Positions 1 to 6,568 of a stretch of 22,856 nucleotides of DNA are shown piece by piece. Position 1 is the first letter of the stretch. Every line of letters starts with the position of its first letter. Below the pieces are notes generated by a model, which did not search any database, was not told where the DNA came from, and saw only the letters and a list, made by a program, of their open reading frames with translations. Position numbers and translations under genes: made by a program. Source of the stretch: a virus. The DNA is taken from positions 1 to 22,856 of IMG/VR virus record IMGVR_UViG_3300037258_001219. One strand, given 5' to 3'.

Positions 1-681
1 TCAGCCCTCCTGATCGACGCCGACGATCAGGTGGCATTCGATCACCTCGGCGCGCGCGATGCGCAATTCCGTCGGCGGGTTGAGTTGGCGCAGCAAGAGC
101 GCGTCGGCCTCCCAGCGCACGAACTGCTTGATCAGCACGGCCTGGCCCTGCTTGTAGACGACGACGTCGCGGCCGCGGGTGGGTGGCTTGAACGGGTTGA
201 TGTGCAACAGCCAGCCCTGCTCGTACCGCGGCTCCATGCTGTCGCCGACCATGTAAATCGCGTAGGCGCCGCGCACCCCATTGAGGTTGGCGGGGCGCGC
301 CGTATAGCCGATCGGGCCGTCTTCGAGGAACATCTCCTGATCGCCGCCGCCGCGCCCGGCGCTGCGGATCGGGATCGGCTCCGACCGCGGTGGCGGCGCC
401 GCCAGCGGTAGCGCCCGCGGCGGGCGGCCCCGCCGCGGCCGGGATGCCGAAAGCGACGAGCCGTCCTCGGGTGCCTCGACACCGGTGCCGGCGTGTCGCA
501 ACACCTCGTCCTGCGGCACGCCGAGGAAAGCGGCGACCTGCACGGCCTCGAGCAACTTCATCTGGCGATCGCCCTTCAACATGCGCGAGACGGCCGACGG
601 GGCGAGACGCAGACGGCGGGCGAGATCGGCCTGCGACGCGCCGGCCCGATCGAGCGCCGCTTGAAACCAGATCGCATCCAT
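1..681 (-). CDS. Phage repressor, XRE-type HTH plus S24 (LexA/CI-like) domain
   Basis: Likely lysogeny repressor: binds operators as a dimer and keeps the rightward genes off. In the 226-aa protein, residues about 6-62 form a lambda-repressor-type helix-turn-helix (SQADLARRLRLAPSAVSRML). A Pro/Arg/Ala-rich linker covers about 70-105 and an S24 domain follows. The Ser-Lys pair of the family is visible as S148 in GDSMEPRY and K185 in VLIKQF. An Ala-Gly bond at 108-109 lies 40 residues before the serine, close to the spacing in LexA and lambda CI, so RecA-stimulated self-cleavage is possible. However, many alphaproteobacterial S24 repressors have a similar Gly-rich stretch and it is unknown whether they cleave. 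It is divergent from the gene at 772 and shares an AT-rich promoter region with it. Family assignment is firm; mode of induction is inference. Confidence 0.93.
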   Translation of the reverse strand: MDAIWFQAALDRAGASQADLARRLRLAPSAVSRMLKGDRQMKLLEAVQVAAFLGVPQDEVLRHAGTGVEAPEDGSSLSASRPRRGRPPRALPLAAPPPRSEPIPIRSAGRGGGDQEMFLEDGPIGYTARPANLNGVRGAYAIYMVGDSMEPRYEQGWLLHINPFKPPTRGRDVVVYKQGQAVLIKQFVRWEADALLLRQLNPPTELRIARAEVIECHLIVGVDQEG

Positions 682-712
682 GGATGAGGGAGCCTATCCG
701 TAATCTGCGATA

Positions 713-741
713 TTGACATTATAAGCATTATATTATATGTC
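713..741 (+). promoter_or_regulatory. Candidate rightward early promoter and operator
   Basis: A perfect -35 hexamer TTGACA (713-718) is followed after 17 nt by TATGTC (736-741), a fair -10 box; TATTAT at 731-736 is an alternative at a poor spacing. The same stretch holds an imperfect inverted repeat, GACATTATAA (715-724) against TTATATGTC (733-741), which is a plausible repressor operator covering both promoters. A strong Shine-Dalgarno (AAGGGGG, about 757-763) and the ATG at 772 follow. Confidence 0.5.
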
Positions 742-743
742 AC
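718..743 (-). promoter_or_regulatory. Candidate repressor promoter (leftward)
   Basis: On the minus strand a perfect TATAAT lies at 723-718, with GTGACA at 743-738 as a possible -35 box. The spacer is only 14 nt, so the -35 assignment is weak. The -10 box lies about 37 nt before the repressor start. The region is strikingly AT-rich in a GC-rich window and overlaps the rightward promoter, a classic arrangement for a self-regulating immunity region. Confidence 0.5.
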
Positions 744-771
744 ATGCGCCTTTGGCAAGGGGGATTTGCGC

Positions 772-1104
772 ATGCAGCTCGAAACGTCAATCGCAGAGGC
801 GGACAGGGGTGGCTGCGCCTTCATCGTAGACGGGAGCAGCGAGATTGCGGCGCGATCCTGCGCGGCGCCGTGCCGGCCGGGATCACCCTATTGCGTGCTG
901 CACCACGCGCGGTGTCGCGTCATCGGCGGCAGCGTCGAGGAGTGCCGCCGGTTGCGCGAGATCGAGGCCCTGGCAGAGGCGGTCGGAGGCCGTCAGGGGA
1001 GCGGCGCCGACCACCCGTCGAAAGCCCTGCTGCGGCGCCTGGAGCGGGCGGCGCGGGCGGCTTTGCGCCCAGGTTGTTCACGTATTGTTCAGGATAAGAC
1101 GTAA
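772..1104 (+). CDS. Small Cys/His protein with GcrA-like zinc-type motif
   Basis: A 110-aa protein of unproven function. Residues 30-48 read CAAPCRPGSPYCVLHHARC, a Cys/His cluster (C30, C34, C41, H44/H45, C48). It resembles the C-terminal CG...GxPYCxxH segment of the alphaproteobacterial cell-cycle regulator GcrA, suggesting a small metal-binding fold. The rest is charged and helical, with no obvious HTH. I chose ATG 772 because AAGGGGG ends 8 nt upstream; in-frame TTG 766 is less likely. It is the first gene rightward of the immunity promoter, the place where a Cro-like or other early regulator would sit. Its stop codon (TAA 1102-1104) abuts the next ATG, so the two are almost certainly co-transcribed and coupled. 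Gene reality is fairly sure; role is inference. Confidence 0.72.
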   Translation: MQLETSIAEADRGGCAFIVDGSSEIAARSCAAPCRPGSPYCVLHHARCRVIGGSVEECRRLREIEALAEAVGGRQGSGADHPSKALLRRLERAARAALRPGCSRIVQDKT

Positions 1105-1659
1105 ATGGTGACATCGCGCACCGCCGCAGCTTCCCGCCGCTCGCCGAGCGATGCGGCACCGACGCCCGAGCGGCACCAGCACGGCCTAATCGAGCGCCTG
1201 GAGCGCGCGATCGGCGACGCCGCCGGGCAGCCGTCACGACCCTACCGCGCCGTCGATACGCTGGCGATCATGGAGCGCCGTGGCTCGATCACCGCCGGGA
1301 TGCGCCAGGCCGGCGAGGATTTTCGCCGCCGCTTTGGGCTGGCGCAGCTCGATCCGCTGCGGGCGTTCGATGTCTCGCGGCTGCGGCTCGGCGAGCGCAG
1401 CGTGCGGCCGGATCACGACGGTCCCGGTTTGCGCATTGAGGCGGCGCGCCGCGCAGTGTGGCGCGCGATCCAGGCGGCCGGCGGCATCGCCTCGCCGGCG
1501 GGATCGTGCCTGTGGCATGTGCTGGGCTGGGAACGCTCGCTGAAGGAATGGGCGCTGGAGCAGGGCTGGAGCGGCCGGCGGGTCAGCCAGGAGGCCGCCT
1601 CCGGCATCTTCGTCGCGGCGCTCGGCGCCTTGGAAGCGCATTTCGGCACATCACAGTAA
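1105..1659 (+). CDS. DUF6456-like putative DNA-binding regulator
   Basis: A 184-aa protein whose residues about 46-184 match the DUF6456 pattern as I know it. An N-terminal block (YRAVDTLAIMERRGSITAGMR) is followed by a helical block with RRAVWRAIQAAGG, GSCLWHVLGWERSLKEWA, QGWSGRRVSQEAASG and a final FVAALGALEAHFG. Proteins of this type occur widely in alphaproteobacterial genomes and prophages and are usually annotated as helix-turn-helix-like; no activity is established to my knowledge. The first 40 residues are Ala/Arg/Ser-rich and probably disordered. It starts directly after the upstream stop, so translation is probably coupled. By position between the immunity region and terminase it could be a delayed-early or late activator, but that is inference. 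Confidence 0.72.
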   Translation: MVTSRTAAASRRSPSDAAPTPERHQHGLIERLERAIGDAAGQPSRPYRAVDTLAIMERRGSITAGMRQAGEDFRRRFGLAQLDPLRAFDVSRLRLGERSVRPDHDGPGLRIEAARRAVWRAIQAAGGIASPAGSCLWHVLGWERSLKEWALEQGWSGRRVSQEAASGIFVAALGALEAHFGTSQ

Positions 1660-1682
1660 TTGCTTATATAGCACATTTATCG

Positions 1683-1711
1683 TTGCCAAATCCGGATCGA
1701 TCTGTTATAAG
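1683..1711 (+). promoter_or_regulatory. Candidate sigma70-type promoter before the packaging genes
   Basis: TTGCCA (1683-1688) and TATAAG (1706-1711) are separated by exactly 17 nt, a good sigma70-type match, in the 111-nt gap between the regulator gene and small terminase. The gap also has TTATATAGCACAT (1664-1676), which matches TTATATGTCACAT (733-745) in the immunity promoter at 11 of 13 positions, and TTATAAG (1705-1711), also present at 719-725. The shared motifs suggest the same regulator acts at both promoters. Confidence 0.5.
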
Positions 1712-1731
1712 ATCGCCACACTGACGAAATC

Positions 1732-1750
1732 GGGCCGGGCGGCCCGGCCC
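1732..1750 (+). other. Perfect GC hairpin in the leader of the terminase operon
   Basis: GGGCCGGG (1732-1739) and CCCGGCCC (1743-1750) form a perfect 8-bp stem with a 3-nt loop, 20 nt downstream of the promoter's -10 box and 20 nt before the small-terminase start. There is no T-run after it, so it is not a standard intrinsic terminator. It could be a transcript-stabilising 5' hairpin, an attenuation element or a dyad protein site. The structure is seen; the role is unknown. Confidence 0.4.
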
Positions 1751-1770
1751 CAATCTCGGCAGGATCAGTC

Positions 1771-2256
1771 TTGGCAACTCGGTCACCGCGGCGCGGCACC
1801 TCCCGCCCGGCATCGGGCAAGCCACACCGCGGCTCAAACGCGGTGGCGCCGGAAGCGGCGAGCGCCACTGGGGTCGAGGACATCGCGGCGCGCGCCGCCC
1901 GCCTCGGCATCACCCCGGAGCGAGTGCTTGCGGAATATGCCGCGATCGCCTTCGCCGATCTGCGGCATATCGTCGAATTCGGACCCGACGGGTTCCACAT
2001 CAAGGCGCTCAGCGAGATGAGCGCGGAGGACCTGGCGGCGATATCGGAGATCGTGCCGGGCGCCGACCCCGCGCATTCCCGGGTCAAGCTCTATGACCGC
2101 AAGGCGGCGCTTGATGCGATCGCCCGCCATCTCGGGATGTTCCCGGCGGCGGCGCGGCGGCGCGAGGAGCCGGCGGCGCAGGACGAGGGAGAGGATCCGC
2201 GTGAATTCCTTACGCGCGAGCTCGCTCGCCTTGCTGCCGCAGCCGCTGAGAAATGA
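1771..2256 (+). CDS. Terminase small subunit
   Basis: Recognises the packaging site on concatemeric DNA and hands it to the large subunit. The 161-aa protein has a basic, Ala/Pro-rich N-terminus, then a helical segment (residues about 36-70) of the Terminase_2 kind. Its C-terminal signature RVKLYDRKAALDAIARHLGMF (about 104-124) is typical of phage small terminases (V/I-K-L-x-D-K-x-x-A-L-x-x-L-x-K-H-L-G-M-F). I accept the TTG start at 1771 because AGGA lies 6 nt upstream and no ATG is available before the conserved core. It overlaps the large-subunit gene by 56 nt, typical of tightly packed terminase pairs. The family call rests on motif and position. Confidence 0.83.
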   Translation: MATRSPRRGTSRPASGKPHRGSNAVAPEAASATGVEDIAARAARLGITPERVLAEYAAIAFADLRHIVEFGPDGFHIKALSEMSAEDLAAISEIVPGADPAHSRVKLYDRKAALDAIARHLGMFPAAARRREEPAAQDEGEDPREFLTRELARLAAAAAEK

Positions 2257-3541
2257 GCTGATCTGGTCGCTGTCGCGTGAACAGGCGCAGCGCATAAAAT
2301 ACGATTGGACATACCGGGCGCGCGACGAGCAGGCGCCGCCGCGCGGCGATTGGCGGATCTGGCTGCTGCTGGCCGGCCGCGGCTTTGGCAAGACCCGCAC
2401 CGGCGCCGAACTGGTGCGGGCGCGGGTCGAAGCGCATACGGCGCGGCGGATCGCGCTGGTCGCGCCGACCGCGGCGGATGCCCGCGATGTGATGGTCGAG
2501 GGCGAGAGCGGGCTGTTGGCGATCGCGCCGCCCGGGAACCGGCCGCTTTACGAGCCGTCGAAGCGGCGGCTGACCTGGCCCGACGGCGCCGTCGCGACGA
2601 CCTACAGCGCCGACGAGCCGGAGCGGCTCCGTGGCCCGCAGCACGATTTCGCCTGGTGCGATGAACTCGCGGCGTGGCGCTACCCGGCAGCCTGGGACAT
2701 GCTGATGTTCGGGCTGCGGCTCGGCGACGATCCGCGCGTCGTCGTCACGACGACGCCGCGGCCGACGCCGCTGATCCGCACCTTGCTGAGCGACCCGCAG
2801 GTAGTCGTGACGCGTGGCCGCACCGCCGCGAACCGCGCCCACCTGGCGCCGGCGTTTCTCGACCAGATCGTGCGGCGCTACGAGGGCACCCGGCTCGGCC
2901 GGCAGGAGCTCGACGCCGAGATCCTCGACGACATGCCGGGCGCCTTGTGGCAGCGCGGCATCATCGAGGCGGCGCGGGTCGGCAGCGCGCCCGAACTGGC
3001 GCGGGTCGTCGTCGCGATCGACCCCGCGGCCGGGTCGGGCGAGCATTCCGACGAGACCGGCATCGTCGTCGCCGGCCGTGACGCGGCTGGGCACGGCTAT
3101 GTGCTGGCGGACGCCTCGGGTCGCTACGCGCCGGCCGAATGGGCGCGCGTCGCGATTGCCGCCTACCGCGCCCACCGGGCCGACCGCATCGTCGCCGAGG
3201 TCAACAACGGCGGCGAGATGGTTGAGGCGACGCTGCGCGCGATCGATCCCGACGTGCCGTTCGGCGCGGTGCGGGCGGCCCGCGGCAAGGTCGCGCGGGC
3301 GGAGCCGATCGCTGCGCTCTACGAGCAAGGCCGGGTGCATCATCTCGGCGCATTGCCGCAGCTCGAAGACCAGATGTGCTCGTTCACGAGCGGTTTCGAC
3401 CGGCATGTCGCGGGGCATTCGCCGGACCGGGTCGACGCGCTCGTTTGGGCGCTCAACGAATTGCTGGTCGAGCGCTCTGTCGGCCAGGGCATTTTCGAGG
3501 CTTACCGCCGTCTGGCGGCAAAGGAGAACGAGGCTCCATGA
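2201..3541 (+). CDS. Terminase large subunit (packaging ATPase and nuclease)
   Basis: Motor that cuts concatemeric DNA and pumps it into the prohead through the portal. From the GTG at 2201 the protein has 446 aa: Walker A GRGFGKT (59-65), Walker B FAWCDE (150-155), coupling motif TTTPRPT (183-189). A C-terminal RNase-H-like nuclease follows, starting at VVVAIDPAAGSG (D274) and ending with D409/D412 in SPDRVDALVWALNE. It is the type found in alphaproteobacterial GTAs (their gene 2). The open frame extends to 2093, but that extension lies inside the small-subunit gene and is only Arg-rich. GTG 2201 has a purine-rich Shine-Dalgarno (GAGGGAGAGG, ending about 2194) and starts at the expected N-terminus. 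All catalytic motifs look intact. The stop overlaps the next start (ATGA). Confidence 0.96.
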   Translation: MNSLRASSLALLPQPLRNELIWSLSREQAQRIKYDWTYRARDEQAPPRGDWRIWLLLAGRGFGKTRTGAELVRARVEAHTARRIALVAPTAADARDVMVEGESGLLAIAPPGNRPLYEPSKRRLTWPDGAVATTYSADEPERLRGPQHDFAWCDELAAWRYPAAWDMLMFGLRLGDDPRVVVTTTPRPTPLIRTLLSDPQVVVTRGRTAANRAHLAPAFLDQIVRRYEGTRLGRQELDAEILDDMPGALWQRGIIEAARVGSAPELARVVVAIDPAAGSGEHSDETGIVVAGRDAAGHGYVLADASGRYAPAEWARVAIAAYRAHRADRIVAEVNNGGEMVEATLRAIDPDVPFGAVRAARGKVARAEPIAALYEQGRVHHLGALPQLEDQMCSFTSGFDRHVAGHSPDRVDALVWALNELLVERSVGQGIFEAYRRLAAKENEAP

Positions 3542-3981
3542 CCCTTCTCGTCAAAGACGCCAATACCACAATCCAGTCGCTGTCGACCGGGCTCGACGGT
3601 AGCGGCAACCTGGTGCCGGTGCACGCGCCGGCCACCACCAACTCGCAGGGCGTCGCCTCGCCGGTCGGGCCGCAGAACCCGCTGCCGGTCATCAACGCCG
3701 CCGGCAGCCCCGCAATCGACGGCAGCGGTACGGTAGCGGCCGGCGGCAGCGCGCAGATGCTGTTCGGCGGCATCGCGCCGGTGAACGGCTTTTTGATGCA
3801 GAACAACTCGTCGTCGGCACTGTGGATCTGCGATGTCGGGACGGCCTCGGCCGGCGGCGCCAGCATCCAAGTCGCCGCCAACGGCGGCATCTTTTGGACT
3901 TCGGCGGGTTACAAGCCGGCCGGCGCGGTCAGCCTGTTCGGCGCGACCACCGGCCAGGCCTTCGCCGCGCGGCGCTGGTAA
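3538..3981 (+). CDS. Small beta-rich accessory protein, unrecognised
   Basis: I do not recognise this 147-aa protein. It is Gly/Ala/Ser/Asn-rich with short predicted beta strands. The second half (MLFGGIAPVNGFLMQNNSSS, then ALWICDVGTASAGG and AVSLFGATTGQAF) reads like a compact beta-sandwich, as in capsid-decoration or fibre-associated proteins. It has no signal peptide, unlike its apparent counterpart at 8003-8377, with which it shares the theme 'N-x-[ST/G]-x3-W/L-I/N, then Gly/Ala-rich strands'. ATG 3538 overlaps the terminase stop and AAGGAG lies 11 nt upstream. It precedes a large spike-like gene, so a chaperone, linker or decoration role for that protein is possible. Function is inference only; coding status is well supported by spacing and codon use. 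Confidence 0.68.
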   Translation: MTLLVKDANTTIQSLSTGLDGSGNLVPVHAPATTNSQGVASPVGPQNPLPVINAAGSPAIDGSGTVAAGGSAQMLFGGIAPVNGFLMQNNSSSALWICDVGTASAGGASIQVAANGGIFWTSAGYKPAGAVSLFGATTGQAFAARRW

Positions 3982-3994
3982 AGGGATGCCGCCG

Positions 3995-6568
3995 ATGAGA
4001 TCGCTCGACCGCACGATCGGCGCGACCGCGCTGGTTGCCTGCGGGCTCGCGGCACTCAGCGCCTGGGCACAATCGCCGGGCAATTTCTCCACCCTGTCGA
4101 CGACCGGGACCGCGACGTTGAGTGGCGATGTGCTGGCCTGCTCCGGGCGGCCGTGGGTCGACGTCAAGTGCCCGAGCATGGCCGGCGGCGCGGTCGGTGA
4201 CGGCAGCCACGACGACACCGCGGCGATCCAGGCGACAATCGCCGCCGCCGTCACCAACGACTGGCCGGTGCACATCCCGGCCGGCACCTACAAGGTCACC
4301 TCAAAGCTGACGATCGATTATGCCGGCCGGGCGTCGAGCGGCTTCCGGCTGATCTCCGAGGGCGCGACGATCGACGGCCGCGGCATCGCGGCCGGCCCGG
4401 TGCTGCAGGTGAAATGTTCCGGCGGCACTCCATCCAGCCCCGCCAACTGCTTCTACTTCAAGGCGGAAGGCACGCTGTTTGTCGATGCCGATACGTCGGC
4501 CTACGCGGTGGTCATCGGCAATGCCGATTTCTCGGATGCGCACAACTCGCTGAAGCTCGACCATCTGGTCGTCAACAATGCCTCGACCGTGGCCGGTGCC
4601 GGCGGGCTGCAACTCAACTATGTGCTCGATTCCGACATCTTTACGATCGCCGATGCGGCGGGCGGTGCCGCCGGCATCGCTCTCGAGCAAACGCAGTTCT
4701 CGCGCATCTCGGGCGCCGGCTCGGCGTCGGGTACCGGCGGCACGGCGCTGCTGCTGGAACAGGGCTTCAACAACTCCAATTCGATCTTCGCCTTCGACAT
4801 GGAAGTCTCCCCGACCTGCCTCGGCATCACCGCGCCGCATGACGGCATGAACACGTTCATCTCGCCCTATTTCGCCTGCGCGACGGCGGTCAACGCGACG
4901 GCCAGCACGCACAACCTGCTGATCAACCCGACCTACGCCGGCAACGTCGTCAACCGCGGCCCGCAATCGACGGGGATCGAAACCGTGGGCTCGGGCAACT
5001 GGGCGAGCTGGCAGTTTCCGGCGGCGGCGACCTATACCGCCGCGCCGATCGACGACCACACCGTGCTGTCGTCGTTCAATGCGCCTGGCGCCGCGCTCGC
5101 GGTGACGCTGCCGCAGCCGAGCGCGGTTGCGCCCGGCTGGTGGATGGGGTTCGCCACCGACAACGGCAAGGGGCTGACTGTCGCCGCGCCGTCCGGGCTG
5201 ATCCTGTCGGGCGGTAAGGCGATATCGTCGGTGACGCTGGGTCCCGGCAACTACGAGTATCTGCAGCTCGCTTCCGATGGCAGCAACTATCGCATCGTCA
5301 CGGCGACCCGCGGCACGCTGGCGGCCAACGGCATGGAAAGCCGCGACTGGCCGGGCAGCTGGCTCTACCCCTCAACGTCCGGCTATGCGGCCGCGCTCGG
5401 CGACAACGGCAACGTCGTGTCGAGCTCCAACACGGCCGCCGGCCTGACCGTGACGCTGCCGTCGACGACCGGTCTGCCGACCGGCTGGTCGATGGGGTTC
5501 GCCACCGACAACGGCAAGGGGCTGAGCGTGCAGGTCAACGGTACCGCCGGCGGCCATATCCTCTACCCGCTCGCCAACCCGACACTGCAGACAGGGCTGA
5601 CGTTGGCCGGCAATTCCTACGAGTTCGTCACCTTGCAATACGACGGCGCCGACAACTTCCGCGTCGAGCAGGTGACGCCGGCGACGGCGCAGCAACTCGG
5701 CCTCGCCGGTACGGGCGGGCTGTCACGCTGGCTGTATCCGGCGGCAACCGCCTATAGCGCCGGCCAGGCCGACAACGGCACGGCGATCTCGGCGTTCAAC
5801 AGCCCGCTCGCCTACCTGACCGTAACGCTGCCGTCGATCACCGCACTCGAACCTGGCTGGACAATCGCGATCGCCAACGACAACAACAAACTCGCGGCCG
5901 TGCAGGTCAACGCGACGAGCGGCGGCCACATCCTCTACCCCGGCAGCGGCGGCACCGTCACGTCGCTGTCGCTGGCGAGCGGCAATTACGAAATGGCGAT
6001 CCTGCAGTTCGACGGCACCAACTTCCGCGTCTTGCAGTTGACCCCGGCGAGTGCGGCCGCGGCCGGCCTGAGCGGCGGGACCTGCACCGCCAAATGGATT
6101 TTCCCGGCGGTCAGCAGCTACGCCGCCGGCGTCACCGATTGCGGCACCACGATCTCCAACTTCAACTCGCCGATTTCCAGCCTCACCGTGACATTGCCGT
6201 CGACCACGGCGATCGCCGCCGGCTGGCGGATGGGCTTCGTCTCCGACAACAACAAGACCCTGACGGTGCAGGTCAACGGCACCAGCGGCGGGCTGATCCT
6301 GATCCCCGGCACACGCGGCGGCCAAAGCGCGATGACGCTCTACGCCGGCAATTACGAGCTCCTGCAGCTCGAATTCGACGGCTCGAACTTCCGCGTCATG
6401 GCGGCGACGCCGGCCACCGCCTCGGCCAACGGCATGCTGCCGGCGACCGGCACGCCGGCGTCGAGCTCGGCCGCTTGCCAAACCGGGCAGATCGAGCTCG
6501 ACAGCAACTACCTCTACGCCTGCACCGCGCCCAACACCTGGAAGCGCGCAGCCTGGAGTACGTTCTGA
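3995..6568 (+). CDS. Spike-like protein: signal peptide, pectate-lyase-type beta-helix, four C-terminal repeats
   Basis: An 857-aa protein likely to bind or degrade a surface polysaccharide. Residues 1-26 look like a Sec signal peptide (hydrophobic ATALVACGLAALSAWAQ). Residues about 55-115 carry the N-terminal signature of the Pectate_lyase_3 / GH28-related superfamily (GAVGDGSHDDTAAIQATIAAA, then VHIPAGTYKV), the usual start of phage tail-spike beta-helices. The helix runs to about 330. Four diverged repeats of about 115-123 aa follow (about 335-452, 453-575, 576-696, 697-813), each with W-x-[YF]-P-A, LTVTLPS, GW-x-MGF, DNNK and NYE-x-LQ-x-DG-x-NFRV. The end (CQTGQIELDSNYLYACTAPN) is typical of phage fibre C-termini. 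ATG 3995 is preferred because AAGGG lies 9 nt before it; ATG 3986 sits right on the Shine-Dalgarno. Catalytic residues cannot be assigned by eye. Confidence 0.82.
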   Translation: MRSLDRTIGATALVACGLAALSAWAQSPGNFSTLSTTGTATLSGDVLACSGRPWVDVKCPSMAGGAVGDGSHDDTAAIQATIAAAVTNDWPVHIPAGTYKVTSKLTIDYAGRASSGFRLISEGATIDGRGIAAGPVLQVKCSGGTPSSPANCFYFKAEGTLFVDADTSAYAVVIGNADFSDAHNSLKLDHLVVNNASTVAGAGGLQLNYVLDSDIFTIADAAGGAAGIALEQTQFSRISGAGSASGTGGTALLLEQGFNNSNSIFAFDMEVSPTCLGITAPHDGMNTFISPYFACATAVNATASTHNLLINPTYAGNVVNRGPQSTGIETVGSGNWASWQFPAAATYTAAPIDDHTVLSSFNAPGAALAVTLPQPSAVAPGWWMGFATDNGKGLTVAAPSGLILSGGKAISSVTLGPGNYEYLQLASDGSNYRIVTATRGTLAANGMESRDWPGSWLYPSTSGYAAALGDNGNVVSSSNTAAGLTVTLPSTTGLPTGWSMGFATDNGKGLSVQVNGTAGGHILYPLANPTLQTGLTLAGNSYEFVTLQYDGADNFRVEQVTPATAQQLGLAGTGGLSRWLYPAATAYSAGQADNGTAISAFNSPLAYLTVTLPSITALEPGWTIAIANDNNKLAAVQVNATSGGHILYPGSGGTVTSLSLASGNYEMAILQFDGTNFRVLQLTPASAAAAGLSGGTCTAKWIFPAVSSYAAGVTDCGTTISNFNSPISSLTVTLPSTTAIAAGWRMGFVSDNNKTLTVQVNGTSGGLILIPGTRGGQSAMTLYAGNYELLQLEFDGSNFRVMAATPATASANGMLPATGTPASSSAACQTGQIELDSNYLYACTAPNTWKRAAWSTF
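5143..5177 (+). repeat. Exact 35-bp direct repeat, copy 1
   Basis: Identical to 5491-5525, 348 bp apart, and in the same reading frame. It encodes the MGFATDNGKGL block of repeat unit 1 of the spike-like protein. The flanking repeat sequence is much more diverged, so this block has been kept identical by selection, gene conversion or a recent exchange. Confidence 0.9.
5491..5525 (+). repeat. Exact 35-bp direct repeat, copy 2
   Basis: Second copy of the 35-bp block at 5143-5177, in repeat unit 2 of the spike-like protein. Units 3 and 4 have related but changed versions (for example GW-x-IAIANDNNK and MGFVSDNNK). Confidence 0.9.

Noticed and set aside
1-30. Attachment site at the window edges
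   Set aside because: The window begins and ends on stop codons of genes; no direct repeat shared by both ends could be seen.
2210-3418. A 402-aa minus-strand open frame
   Set aside because: Antisense to the large terminase, whose motifs are complete; composition is that of a shadow.
4301-5059. A 252-aa minus-strand open frame, and similar ones at 5723-6481 and 16431-17393
   Set aside because: All lie opposite well-supported genes and show only Arg/Gly/Ala/Asp-rich out-of-frame composition.
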